DNA of 64,000 bases from assembly GCA_017303995.1 (NCBI GenBank), contig JAFLBE010000010.1, positions 38,788 through 102,787 on the forward strand, read 5' to 3'. The stretch comes from Bacteroidota bacterium (GTDB lineage: Bacteria; Bacteroidota; JABWAT01). The notes beneath the pieces were generated by a model that searched no databases, was not told the origin of the DNA, and saw nothing but the letters and a program-made list of their open reading frames with translations. Positions 48,613 to 57,056 of the stretch are shown one piece after another. Made by a program: the position numbers and the translations under genes. How positions within the stretch are numbered: the first letter of the stretch is position 1; each line of letters starts with the position of its first letter.

Positions 48613-48870
48613 TTAATGCCGAAGCTGGCGTAGTTTTTGGGTATTTCCCGTCTGCGAATAACCGTCGTGATTAACGCCTTCAAACGCTTCCAGATCTTCT
48701 TCCTCAACAAAAGTAAACTGACACACCGTATCCAGACACTGATGAATCTGCGGACTCCCCGGTTCCTCCGGACTTTCTTTCAGGATAAGGGTTCTTGCTC
48801 CGCAAACCGGACAGGTGGTGGGTTGGGAAGTGCGGAGGAAGGTGAGCATTTCTGTCATTTCACCGGGCAA
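48613..48870 (-). CDS. Small zinc-ribbon-like protein
   Basis: The product has 85 residues. Four cysteines in a CPVC (20-23) plus C45/C50 arrangement suggest a zinc-ribbon, with an acidic helical segment (VEEEDLEAFEG) after it. Its start overlaps the end of the 80-residue gene by 11 bp, so it may be the last gene of the defence-like operon, but its base composition is like the host genes rather than the A/T-rich island, so it could equally be an old host gene onto which the island was inserted. Its distal end abuts repeat DNA. Function unknown. Confidence 0.6.
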   Translation of the reverse strand: MPGEMTEMLTFLRTSQPTTCPVCGARTLILKESPEEPGSPQIHQCLDTVCQFTFVEEEDLEAFEGVNHDGYSQTGNTQKLRQLRH

Positions 48871-49102
48871 TATTTTTTAAGTACTGTTTTTGTTCCCTAA
48901 TTTTTTGATCAGCATATTTTTCAATTTCGATCATATAATCCTGCTCATACCAAACATTTCCCTTGTGGATTTTTTCAAATTCCGTTGCCCAAGAAATAAT
49001 TTCAATCATATCTGCTCTGGAATCACCAGAATAATACTTTTTATGTCCTGCAATGTAGGCAATGTCTGCTATGGTTTCGTGAAGTTTGTTATCCATATTC
49101 AT
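48860..49102 (-). CDS. 80-residue protein at the end of the defence-like operon
   Basis: The product has 80 residues and appears fully helical and charged, with Trp, Tyr and Lys in recurring positions (IISWATEFEKIHKGNVWYEQ). There is no signal peptide or membrane segment. The stop of the HNH endonuclease and this ATG are directly adjacent (TGA-ATG), so translation is probably coupled. A small accessory protein, inhibitor or antitoxin-like partner of the endonuclease is possible but not shown by the sequence. Confidence 0.65.
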   Translation of the reverse strand: MNMDNKLHETIADIAYIAGHKKYYSGDSRADMIEIISWATEFEKIHKGNVWYEQDYMIEIEKYADQKIREQKQYLKNIAR

Positions 49103-49876
49103 TCAGGGTTTAAATCGTTCTTGATTGTGATATTCCAAAAATGAGATCTCAGGTAAAAACCGGTCAGGAAGAATAATCTTTTTATTTTCGTACTTGAAAA
49201 AATATTCGGTAACAGCCTGTGGGTTGTTTTTGGATTTCAATAGGGATGAAATTTTAATGGTGAAATCAGGAAGTATCGTCATTAAACCATTTTCAAAAGC
49301 TTTATCATGAAGGGCATTCATTGAAATACCATTTCTGGGATTCATGCGGTTTCCTTCATCCAAACCCCATGGGCGGATATGACCAGCAATTAAGAACTCA
49401 GGTTGTTGAATTCCAGTGATACAGCAAGTTGAATTATAAGAGGATAAAACCATTTTCCTGAATAATGATTGATTTACTCTGGTTTTAACTAGCCTCTCCC
49501 GTTCTTTCCCTTCTTTCGGTAGCTCATCTTCTGAGATGTTGTTCAGTTTCTCAATGGTAGTATGTTCAGTTTTTGCCCGAATGACTTCACTTTCAAATGG
49601 CAGAGTATCCCAGTGTTGGTAAAACTCGTTCCAGATTTCGCGATCCAGTTTACTAGAGTTACTTGCACCTTTAATTCCTCTGGCTTTTAAACTTGGGTCT
49701 AGGCTAGCAAAATTGACAAGCTTAAATGCCACAGAACCTGCTGTTCTATCTAACAATCCAGCCAAATGAATGATATCGGGATTATGATAATGGAGTTTCC
49801 CAAACGGAGTTTTGAAATATAAATTGATTGCAAGAATCAACTCTTCTCGGGTCCAGAGGCGTTGACCAGGTTTCAT
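49103..49876 (-). CDS. HNH restriction-type endonuclease
   Basis: The product has 257 residues. The first 100 residues look like a helical DNA-recognition or scaffold region (WTREELILAINLY). The C-terminal HNH_2-type nuclease fold is seen from about 140: Cys151-Cys152 in CCITG, His166 in AGHIRPWG, Asn182 in NPRNGIS and His190 in ALHDKAF, the typical pattern of HNH nucleases of restriction systems. It is expected to cut DNA at a site protected by the methyltransferase of the same operon. The gene begins 14 bp after the receiver gene and is moderately A/T-rich. Confidence 0.88.
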   Translation of the reverse strand: MKPGQRLWTREELILAINLYFKTPFGKLHYHNPDIIHLAGLLDRTAGSVAFKLVNFASLDPSLKARGIKGASNSSKLDREIWNEFYQHWDTLPFESEVIRAKTEHTTIEKLNNISEDELPKEGKERERLVKTRVNQSLFRKMVLSSYNSTCCITGIQQPEFLIAGHIRPWGLDEGNRMNPRNGISMNALHDKAFENGLMTILPDFTIKISSLLKSKNNPQAVTEYFFKYENKKIILPDRFLPEISFLEYHNQERFKP

Positions 49877-49890
49877 AGGTTTTATAAAGG

Positions 49891-50820
49891 TTAATTCTTT
49901 TTTGAATCAATTTTATTTTTCAATTCTTCAATATTACCTTTATGTTTATTTATATCTTTCCTGATTTTTTTACATAAATCTTCATTAAATTCTAACCCTG
50001 AATCACCATGTTTAAAATAAACTTTTCCATCGGGCCTTTGTAACAATATCGCATGAGCAAATTTATTCCGAATACTATTTATTTCAGTTTCATATTCATT
50101 TGAAAAATCCAATATTTCTAAAGACTTATTTATTTGAGAGAGTGTTTGTATCTTATATTTCGCACTAAATACAAAATTATCCTTCGATAGTTTTTTGAAA
50201 TTATTTTCATCTCTGCAACCTTCTACAAATTCTCCTTTTTTAAGAAAAAGCTCTATAAGTTCACTATAAATTGTGGATGAAAGAGTATTGAAATCAACTA
50301 ACTGATTGGAAATTGTAGCATTTATTATTTCAATCATTTGTGAATCTAAAGTACTCGTTTCATGCATTATCATTCCACGCATTGCAATAATGTGTTGGAA
50401 TTTCCTTATAGTTAAGCCTATTAGGTTAATAGCCTTTTCAACTATTTTTTCATAGTGTACCTTACCAGTTGCCTTTCTAGTATCAAAAAAAGTGATTCTA
50501 TCTTTTTTTATTGTGTCTGCTACTTCACCCTGTGCAGAGTAAAACATGATTTCAGAAAAAATCGAACGATTTCGGACTTCTTCAATTATTTTATCACCAT
50601 TTCGAGTATTTTGGGCTGTCTCGTTTAGGTGGAAATCAGTAAGAATCAAATCGAAAGAATCGTCTAATTGTTTGAAAAAATCAATTTCGTTTTTAACAGG
50701 AACAATTTCAGGCTCAAAGCCTTGCTCTCTTAAAAAGCTGTAAATTTCTTCTGGATAGGCATCAGTGAGAATTTCATCCATTTTATCATCAAGCCAAAGA
50801 ATCTTATAATTAATTTTCAT
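49891..50820 (-). CDS. Receiver-domain protein with HEPN-like C-terminal region
   Basis: The product has 309 residues. Residues 1-125 form a receiver: acidic pair Asp11-Asp12 in LWLDDK, phospho-acceptor Asp62 in LILTDFHLNE, Ser95 in FYSAQG and a Lys near 116-120. There is no DNA-binding output. The C-terminal 180 residues are helical and carry RNKFAH (Arg251 to His256), the RxxxxH arrangement with a polar residue after Arg that marks HEPN ribonuclease domains; a second RxxxxH (RGMIMH, 148-153) lies nearer the linker. It starts 1 bp after the GHKL protein gene. A phosphorylation-gated RNase or adaptor is inferred, not proven. Confidence 0.8.
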   Translation of the reverse strand: MKINYKILWLDDKMDEILTDAYPEEIYSFLREQGFEPEIVPVKNEIDFFKQLDDSFDLILTDFHLNETAQNTRNGDKIIEEVRNRSIFSEIMFYSAQGEVADTIKKDRITFFDTRKATGKVHYEKIVEKAINLIGLTIRKFQHIIAMRGMIMHETSTLDSQMIEIINATISNQLVDFNTLSSTIYSELIELFLKKGEFVEGCRDENNFKKLSKDNFVFSAKYKIQTLSQINKSLEILDFSNEYETEINSIRNKFAHAILLQRPDGKVYFKHGDSGLEFNEDLCKKIRKDINKHKGNIEELKNKIDSKKN

Positions 50821-50821
50821 T

Positions 50822-53146
50822 TTAAAGTATTATTTTAAAAGTTGTACCAAGCCCTTTTGTTGATTTAACTTCAATATCCCCGCCCATTCTTTTCACAATA
50901 TCTCTAGCCTGATATAGACCAATTCCAGATCCGTTTGTTGTGGTAAAACCTAATTCAAAAATCCTATTCAAGTTTTCTGGAGGGATACCTCTTTTACCAT
51001 CATCTGAAATTTCAATAATAAAGTTGGTTTTATTTTTATAAAAGTTAAATGAAATTTTGGAGGCTGCTGTTTCCTTTTTCTCAGCATTAGAAATAAAAAC
51101 ATCAATCAGAGTAGTTATTTCTAGGGGTCTAATTTCTTTAACATATTCAATTTGATCAGAAGTAAAAACTTCAATATTAATTTGAGAATCAATTATTTTA
51201 TCAGAAACAATATAAATTTCATTTATATATCCAACCATAAACTCGACTAAATCTCTTTCAATCTCGCTTGCCTCCAAATTGAAATTGGCTTTTGTAACAA
51301 AATTAGCAATTGAATTTATTTTAGCTGATTCTAATGACATTATAGAAAGATATTTCCTAGTTTCATCGTCAATTAATTCGGGATCAAGGTGTTTTAATAA
51401 CAGCTTAATGTTTCTGTTAATTCTGCTTGAAGAATGGAAAATTTGATGTTGTAAACCAATAATTCTCTCCTTATCTGTTCCGATAAGTGCACCTTGCCAA
51501 GAACCCCGTTTTTTTTCTTCTTCTAATTCATTTGCAATAATCTCATTTTCAACTAATTTTGAGAATGCCTCGTTTTCTGCTTCATCCTTTATTTTTTCAA
51601 GTGTGCTAATTTTCCCTTCTGCCTTTTCAATTTCTTTAAGAATTTCTTGTTTATCAAAGTCGTTTCTAATTAATTTATTTCTAATTTCGGACAAAACACT
51701 TCGTGCTGAATTTTCTTGTTTCAATTCTAAAATATGAAATAAATCTGGAGCATACTCGATTGATAGTAAATTTTTTGCTTTTGATAATTTTGAAACAATA
51801 TTTTGAAGTGCAATCACTCTTTCATGTTCATCTAAATTAATATAATCGTCTTCAGATAAGTCCCTTCCCCAATTTGAGACTTCGATAATATATTTCTCTA
51901 ATCGCTTTAAAGTAGTATAAAACCATTCAAACAAATCGTTATAAGTTGAAGTTTTTATTAAGCCATCACCTCTACTTGATGTTTCGCTAAGTTCAAAATT
52001 ATCGCCATGTATTTCAATGTATCCTATTACTTCCCGGGTACCTAGAAATCTAGTCCTCCCCTGTGCCTTTCGATTGTCCATTTTTAGTGGATCTTCTCCA
52101 CGTTCTCCATATGGAAATATCCTTAAACCACTTTTATATACGAAAATGTGACCATATTCAACAGGTGCAATTCCCATCCTTCGATGAAAAGTCATTTTTG
52201 CAGGATGATTTAAATAATAAATAGTGAAATCAACATTCACGAGATGTTTTAATAGGTTTTCCTCAATAATTTTATAAACAAGTTTTCCACCTTCATAAAG
52301 AGTTGTTGTAATAGTTTTTTCATTTTCGGGAGAAACTATAGAGGAAATTTTAGTTGTTTTTAAATCAAGGGTCTCGAAAATAAAATTTTCTATTTTACCA
52401 TTTACAATATCTTTATAAATTGCTTCCCAATGTAGTTTTTTTTGAGAACCTTTCTTTTTGACAATTTCATCTTCATCTCTTTCCGAGTCAGCAATTATGT
52501 TAATTGTAAATGAATCTTCCGCATTTTGAGTGTTCGGATTTACTAATTTTGCTAATGCACTTTTTAATTTTAAAATTTTCCATCTATCCCATTCGCTGCG
52601 CAAATTTGTAATTTCAAGAACCGTTCCCTTGATTAAATTATAATTACCTTTAGCGATAGTATCATGAAGTACACTAATATTCACAAACTCATCATTTAAA
52701 TTACTTTCAAATTTTTCCCAGTCCGTAAATAAAACTTCAATTTGCGAATTTGGTTCATCTTTAATTGTTTCTAAATAAAGTGTTGTCCCCAACCGGTCAC
52801 ATGAAAATCTACCGATTCCTTTGGCGCCAGCATAGGCTCTTTTGACTTTTATTTTACTTCTATAGTCATAATTATCTTCTTCTGTTCCATCCTTTTTAGC
52901 CGAATATGCAACAAATAACCATTTATTTTTAATATCCTCAAAATTCATCCCCTTACCATCATCTTTTATGACAATAGTCGAAATAAAATTGTTTGAGGAT
53001 TTAAAAATTATATCCACATTGGATGCGTGAGCGTCATAGGAATTTTTTACAAGTTCAAATACTGCGATAAAATCATCATTGATTAAATCACGGCCAATTA
53101 TGTTTTTTAAAGCCGAACTAACTTTAAATTGTAATTGTTCTTCCAT
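50822..53146 (-). CDS. Double GHKL ATPase: MORC/Hsp90-like N-terminus, histidine-kinase-like C-terminus
   Basis: The product has 774 residues. The N-terminal GHKL fold has its N-box in ELVKNSYDAH (Glu31, Asn35, Asp38), DDGKGM (62-67) and GAKGIGRFS (107-115), followed by an S5-like region with the GHIFVYKSGLRIFPYG block (about 332-347) and the ETSSRGDGL block (388-396). This is the paraMORC type of ATPase. A coiled coil (about 480-548) leads to a DHp-like helix (GLQHQIFHSSSR, candidate phospho-His567 or His571) and a second GHKL domain with N687 in DVFISNAEK, DDGKRG (715-720) and NGSGIGL (738-744). Its start overlaps the methyltransferase stop (TAATG). Confidence 0.87.
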   Translation of the reverse strand: MEEQLQFKVSSALKNIIGRDLINDDFIAVFELVKNSYDAHASNVDIIFKSSNNFISTIVIKDDGKGMNFEDIKNKWLFVAYSAKKDGTEEDNYDYRSKIKVKRAYAGAKGIGRFSCDRLGTTLYLETIKDEPNSQIEVLFTDWEKFESNLNDEFVNISVLHDTIAKGNYNLIKGTVLEITNLRSEWDRWKILKLKSALAKLVNPNTQNAEDSFTINIIADSERDEDEIVKKKGSQKKLHWEAIYKDIVNGKIENFIFETLDLKTTKISSIVSPENEKTITTTLYEGGKLVYKIIEENLLKHLVNVDFTIYYLNHPAKMTFHRRMGIAPVEYGHIFVYKSGLRIFPYGERGEDPLKMDNRKAQGRTRFLGTREVIGYIEIHGDNFELSETSSRGDGLIKTSTYNDLFEWFYTTLKRLEKYIIEVSNWGRDLSEDDYINLDEHERVIALQNIVSKLSKAKNLLSIEYAPDLFHILELKQENSARSVLSEIRNKLIRNDFDKQEILKEIEKAEGKISTLEKIKDEAENEAFSKLVENEIIANELEEEKKRGSWQGALIGTDKERIIGLQHQIFHSSSRINRNIKLLLKHLDPELIDDETRKYLSIMSLESAKINSIANFVTKANFNLEASEIERDLVEFMVGYINEIYIVSDKIIDSQINIEVFTSDQIEYVKEIRPLEITTLIDVFISNAEKKETAASKISFNFYKNKTNFIIEISDDGKRGIPPENLNRIFELGFTTTNGSGIGLYQARDIVKRMGGDIEVKSTKGLGTTFKIIL

Positions 53147-54360
53147 TATTTTAAAAACTCTTTAAGCGCTAGGCCACTTTGTTCACCAAAAAGAGGTGGT
53201 ATTGCATTTCCGATCTGAGAGTACCTTGGGACTTCTTTTGTTCTTCGTTTTCCTCCAGTTGTGTATTTCCCTTTAATTTGATACCAGTCAGGAAAAGATT
53301 GTATTCTTGCATACTCCCTTACAGTAAGTATCCTTGGCTCAGAATAGTGTATATAATCATCTGGTAATGTTGTAATGGTTGGACTCTTTTGGTTTTGATC
53401 TAATGGAATTACTGTATGTTTTTTTATATTAAAAAGTTCTCTTGTCTTTTCATCAATGTCTTTGTTTTTTTGACAAGAGCCTAAAATTACTTCAAACTTA
53501 TTAACAATATCGATTCTATGTTTTGGAAATCGGTGGCTATCAGCAATTAAGTTCGTAATTCCATCCCTCATTAGTGTTTGATAATTACTTTTTGCTTGTG
53601 AATAAATTCCGGCTTGAAAGTTTTTGGAATCTGGGGAATTCTTGGTCCCATTTGATTTTAATAAGTCAGAAATGGCATCTAATAGATTTGTGTTAGTATT
53701 AATGTTTTTCCCAGTTAGGAAAGAATGCTTGTTTTCTTCCATTAAACTAAAAAAAGAGTCAGCCAATTCAATTGAAGCTTTTGGTAAGTCTTTTCTAACC
53801 CCAACTAATATAAATCGAGTTCTTTTCTGAGGGATACCATAATCCCCGAAATTAACCAATTCTCCCTTAACAAAATACCCTGCATTATTAAGGGCATTTT
53901 CAACATATGATGAGTACTCTTTTCCTTTATCCTTATTTTTTTTGAATTCTAGGGTAAACCCTTTAACGTTTTCAAAAAAGATTATTTTGGGTTGGATTGC
54001 TTCAATAAATTCAATGTACGAGGTAATCAATTTATTTCGGTGGTCATTTTCGTTTCTTCGACCAGCCATTGAAAAGCCTTGGCAGGGTGGGCCACCAGCA
54101 ACTAAATCAACTTTAGACCTAAGGTTCAAAAGGTGCTTTTTATAGGTTACCAATACCTCATTAATGTCATGATTCGATTTTGGCAACCAATCGGGCCAAT
54201 CAAAGTGGTCTTTGTTATCAATTAAATTAAATTTTAAGGTGCTAAATGCATCGAAATTTTTTTCAATTGCAAAGAGTCCTTTCCAACCGGCATTATGCAA
54301 CCCCAAGGAAAGGCCACCACAACCAGAAAATATGTCGATGTAAATAGGTTTTTCGTTCAT
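53146..54360 (-). CDS. dcm: C5-cytosine DNA methyltransferase
   Basis: The product has 404 residues from MNEKPIYID. All core motifs are present: FSGCGGLSLG (I), GGPPCQGFS with catalytic Cys93 (IV), FFENV (VI), FGDYGIPQKRTRF (VIII), LTVREYARIQSFP (IX) and QIGNAIPP (X), with a variable target-recognition region between VIII and IX. It methylates a cytosine in an unknown site. The open frame continues 17 codons upstream to an ATG at 54411, but the motif I distance favours the chosen start. It is the first gene of the A/T-rich operon; its stop overlaps the next start. It is unrelated in composition to flanking genes, suggesting transfer. Confidence 0.96.
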   Translation of the reverse strand: MNEKPIYIDIFSGCGGLSLGLHNAGWKGLFAIEKNFDAFSTLKFNLIDNKDHFDWPDWLPKSNHDINEVLVTYKKHLLNLRSKVDLVAGGPPCQGFSMAGRRNENDHRNKLITSYIEFIEAIQPKIIFFENVKGFTLEFKKNKDKGKEYSSYVENALNNAGYFVKGELVNFGDYGIPQKRTRFILVGVRKDLPKASIELADSFFSLMEENKHSFLTGKNINTNTNLLDAISDLLKSNGTKNSPDSKNFQAGIYSQAKSNYQTLMRDGITNLIADSHRFPKHRIDIVNKFEVILGSCQKNKDIDEKTRELFNIKKHTVIPLDQNQKSPTITTLPDDYIHYSEPRILTVREYARIQSFPDWYQIKGKYTTGGKRRTKEVPRYSQIGNAIPPLFGEQSGLALKEFLK

Positions 54361-54732
54361 AAAATTTTTTAAAATCAAACTCTGAATATTAGAAAAGTAC
54401 CAGAAATTCAATTAGGATTCAAGTACTAAGGTTATATAGTCTTATAAAAATGCTCGGGGAATGCAAAACTGTTATATTTTAATCCGCTCGCAAACAGAAA
54501 CTTCCTCACCACCATTTCCGGTTTGGTGTTCTTCGACCGGATCCGGCTCATGTTGTAGCTTCGCTGAGCTTTTGAGTGAACGTCAGTCATGGGTCTGGTT
54601 TTTCCGAAAGATACAAAAGGAAAAGCAGAATCAGGAGAGCAAACGGGGTGCTACTTTTAATTAAAATGAGATAAAGATGTCTGTTGTTTTTCTGGTTTAT
54701 TGTTTATCTTTCCCGTCAGTATCCGGAGGTAA
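54361..54732. other. Intergenic region between defence operon and T9SS gene
   Basis: The first 100 bases are A/T-rich and should hold the promoter of the methyltransferase operon; the rest reverts to host-like composition and must include the promoter of the T9SS gene. No integrase, att site or tRNA was found here. Confidence 0.5.
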
Positions 54733-55437
54733 ATGATGACTTTCAAAACAGCGTTCATCACTCTTATTCTGCTAACTGGTGTTTATTCTGCAGGCTTTGC
54801 CCAGCTTTCGGTGTCCTTTTCTGGAGATACAGTCCTGGTTACAGATAAGGATGTCAATTGGAATTGTGCCGGCACATTCTCAACGAATTTAACCGTTTCT
54901 GCAGACACTGTTTTCATCGCAGAGGTGGATACTGCAAAACAATGGGCAGATTGTATGTGCTACTATACCCTCACAACAAGAATAACCGGACTTGCCCCGG
55001 GTTCCTACACAGCAAAAGTCACCCGAAGTGCTCCGTTTATCCCGGGTTCAGGACTAGCAGATGGCGGGACGATTTCGTTTACCGTGAACAGTCCGGGTGC
55101 TGTTGTTTCAGGGAAAATGAGTCAAAGTAAATGCCATTCGGTGCCACAATCAGCCGGTGAAGAAGAGGAAGTTCCCGGCGCTTATCAGCTAACCAATTCT
55201 CCGAATCCGTTTAATCCGGGAACCGTCATCCGGTATCAGCTTTCCGTTGCAGGTCAGATTTCAGTGGATCTGATTGATGTTAGCGGTAGAGTTCTCCGCA
55301 CACTCGAAAAAGAATGGAAAGCACCCGGAGATTATGTACTTTCGCTGGATGGTTCCGGATTGGCAACCGGTGAATACTTCCTCCGGCTATCCGGACCGAA
55401 AGGGACGGAAATGAGAAAAATTATTCTGGTTAAATGA
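54733..55437 (+). CDS. Small secreted protein with T9SS type A sorting domain
   Basis: The product has 234 residues. A signal peptide (ending SAGFAQ, about 18-23) leads to a beta-rich domain of about 105 residues with three Cys residues, unrecognised, then a Glu-rich linker and the T9SS domain from NSPNPFNPGT to the final RKIILVK. A GGAGGT site precedes the double ATG. The gene is expected to yield a cell-surface protein of unknown function. Its neighbours are the methyltransferase operon on one side and the asparaginase on the other, with no operon link. Confidence 0.85.
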   Translation: MMTFKTAFITLILLTGVYSAGFAQLSVSFSGDTVLVTDKDVNWNCAGTFSTNLTVSADTVFIAEVDTAKQWADCMCYYTLTTRITGLAPGSYTAKVTRSAPFIPGSGLADGGTISFTVNSPGAVVSGKMSQSKCHSVPQSAGEEEEVPGAYQLTNSPNPFNPGTVIRYQLSVAGQISVDLIDVSGRVLRTLEKEWKAPGDYVLSLDGSGLATGEYFLRLSGPKGTEMRKIILVK

Positions 55438-55632
55438 AGGCGTAAGGTGTAAGGTTTAAGGCGTAAGGGGTAAGCGAAATTACAAACCACCCCGGCATTG
55501 GTGGAAAACCATCTAAAATGAAGAAAATACTGGATTCCCGGCTTCGCCACCTCCCGAAAGCGTTCGGGACAGGCTCTCCTTAAAAAGGAGGGGAATTTTT
55601 TATACCATCTACTAACTACTACCTACTGTCTA
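55438..55632. repeat. Inverted CCTCCTT-family element
   Basis: About 55440-55480 has GGCGTAAGGTGTAAGGTT-type units. 55488-55592 is the CCTCCTT element in the opposite orientation (ACCACCCCGGC..., CTCCCGAAAGCGTTCGGGA, CTCCTTAAAAAGGAGGGG). The last 40 bases are ACTACCTACTGTCTACTACC-like units. No gene. Confidence 0.8.
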
Positions 55633-56646
55633 CTACCTACCAGAATTTTCCCCGGTTCCAATATAACGCCCGTGCTCAAAGATTTCTTTGAGTTGTTTTG
55701 GGTCAGAGGTTTTGCCTAGGGCTACCATCAGTTTGATGCGGGCTTTGGGTCCGTTGAGATGGCCGCCGAAGATGACGCCGGCTTTGCGGAGCATCGCACC
55801 ACCGCCCGGATAGCCGTAAGTATCGAGAACACGGCCTTTTCCGGCACGGGAGACAACCACGACTGTTACGCCTTTTTCAATCGCCTTCAGAATCGATTCA
55901 TAAACCGGAACCGGCACATTTCCACGTCCCATCGCTTCAATAACCAGTCCTTTTACGCCACGGTCAACCAGACAGTCAATCAGAAATCCGTCCATGCCAG
56001 TATAGGTTTTGAGTAAATCCACATTCGGTTCCACCCGGCTGGATCCGATATACTCAAGAAATTCAGGTTTGCGGTAAATGTAGACGTTGTCCTTATCCAC
56101 AATACCCAGCATGCCGAAGTTGGGCGATTGGAACGTGCCCATCTGATCGGTGTGGGTTTTCACGACTTCAGAAGCCGGATTGATTTCTCCGTTCAGACAA
56201 ACGAGAACGCCTAAATCGCGTGCATGTTCATGGCAGGCGACGGCAACGGAATCGATTAAGTTCGGGAGTCCGTCCCAGCCGATTTCGGAGGACGTGCGCA
56301 TGGATCCGGTGAAGACGATCGGTTTGGGTGACCGGCTCATCAGATCGATGAAGTAAGCTGTTTCTTCGAGGGTGTCGGTGCCGTGGGTGATGACAATGCC
56401 GTCAATGGTTGGGTCTTTGATGTAACCCTGAACCACTTCCCAAAGATCGAGCATCAGTTTTGAGGTGATGTGCGGTCCCGGATACATCCCGAAATCGTGA
56501 ATTTGAAGATTCGCCCGGCGGTCGAGTCCGGGTACGAGTTTGAGGAGATCCTGCGGGGGAAGGGTGGGAACGGCAGTCCCGGTCTTCGGGTCGATCTGCA
56601 TGGAAATCGTGCCGCCTGTGAAGATAAGCTGAATATTTTGTTTCAT
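55633..56646 (-). CDS. ansA: Type I L-asparaginase
   Basis: The product has 337 residues from MKQNIQLIF. It hydrolyses asparagine to aspartate and ammonia in the cytoplasm. FTGGTISM places catalytic Thr13 in the first motif, and ITHGTDTLEE places Thr90-Asp91 in the second; the overall length and lack of signal peptide fit the cytoplasmic type. The open frame extends 22 codons upstream through repeat-like sequence, so the start was put at the ATG 56644-56646 where homology starts. It stands alone between repeat clusters. Confidence 0.93.
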   Translation of the reverse strand: MKQNIQLIFTGGTISMQIDPKTGTAVPTLPPQDLLKLVPGLDRRANLQIHDFGMYPGPHITSKLMLDLWEVVQGYIKDPTIDGIVITHGTDTLEETAYFIDLMSRSPKPIVFTGSMRTSSEIGWDGLPNLIDSVAVACHEHARDLGVLVCLNGEINPASEVVKTHTDQMGTFQSPNFGMLGIVDKDNVYIYRKPEFLEYIGSSRVEPNVDLLKTYTGMDGFLIDCLVDRGVKGLVIEAMGRGNVPVPVYESILKAIEKGVTVVVVSRAGKGRVLDTYGYPGGGAMLRKAGVIFGGHLNGPKARIKLMVALGKTSDPKQLKEIFEHGRYIGTGENSGR

Positions 56647-57056
56647 GGTTTTGGTCCGTTGGTCGTTTGGTGTAAATATAAGGAAAATGCGGGGGAAACC
56701 GCAAAGGCCCAAAGACGCTAAGAAAACGCTAAGAAAACGCTAAGCGGAGGGAGGTTTTTTTGTTAAATGCCCGGGGGGGAAATGCGTTTTACCACAGAGA
56801 TCACAAAGGAAACACAGAGGAACACGGAGCGGAGGGAGGATTTTTTTGGTAAATACCGGGGGGAAATACAATTGTTTTTTTTTGGTTAATTGCTGAATGG
56901 ATTTGGATTTCAATTGCCGTCCTTTAAAAAAGAAGGGGAATAATTGCAGTTAACCTTAAACCTTCTTCCTTACGACATATGCCGTTTCTCCTGTGAAACC
57001 CCAAACCTGGTTTTCCCGTAACCCAACAATTTTATTATGCAGGGATTTGAATTTCT
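56647..57056. repeat. CAGAG/GGTTAAATGCC repeat cluster
   Basis: No gene. 56690-56770 and 56775-56880 are two copies of the AACGCTAAGCGGAGGGAGG...TTAAATGCCCGGGGGG and ACCACAGAGATCACAAAGG element with a run of T; between 56880 and 57056 lies the promoter region of the plus-strand unit. Confidence 0.75.

Noticed and set aside
49891..53146. A Detocs-type (defensive two-component) system
   Set aside because: Detocs has a different gene set; here the kinase-like domain is fused to a MORC-like ATPase and partnered with a DNA methyltransferase and HNH nuclease. I treat it as a separate architecture.
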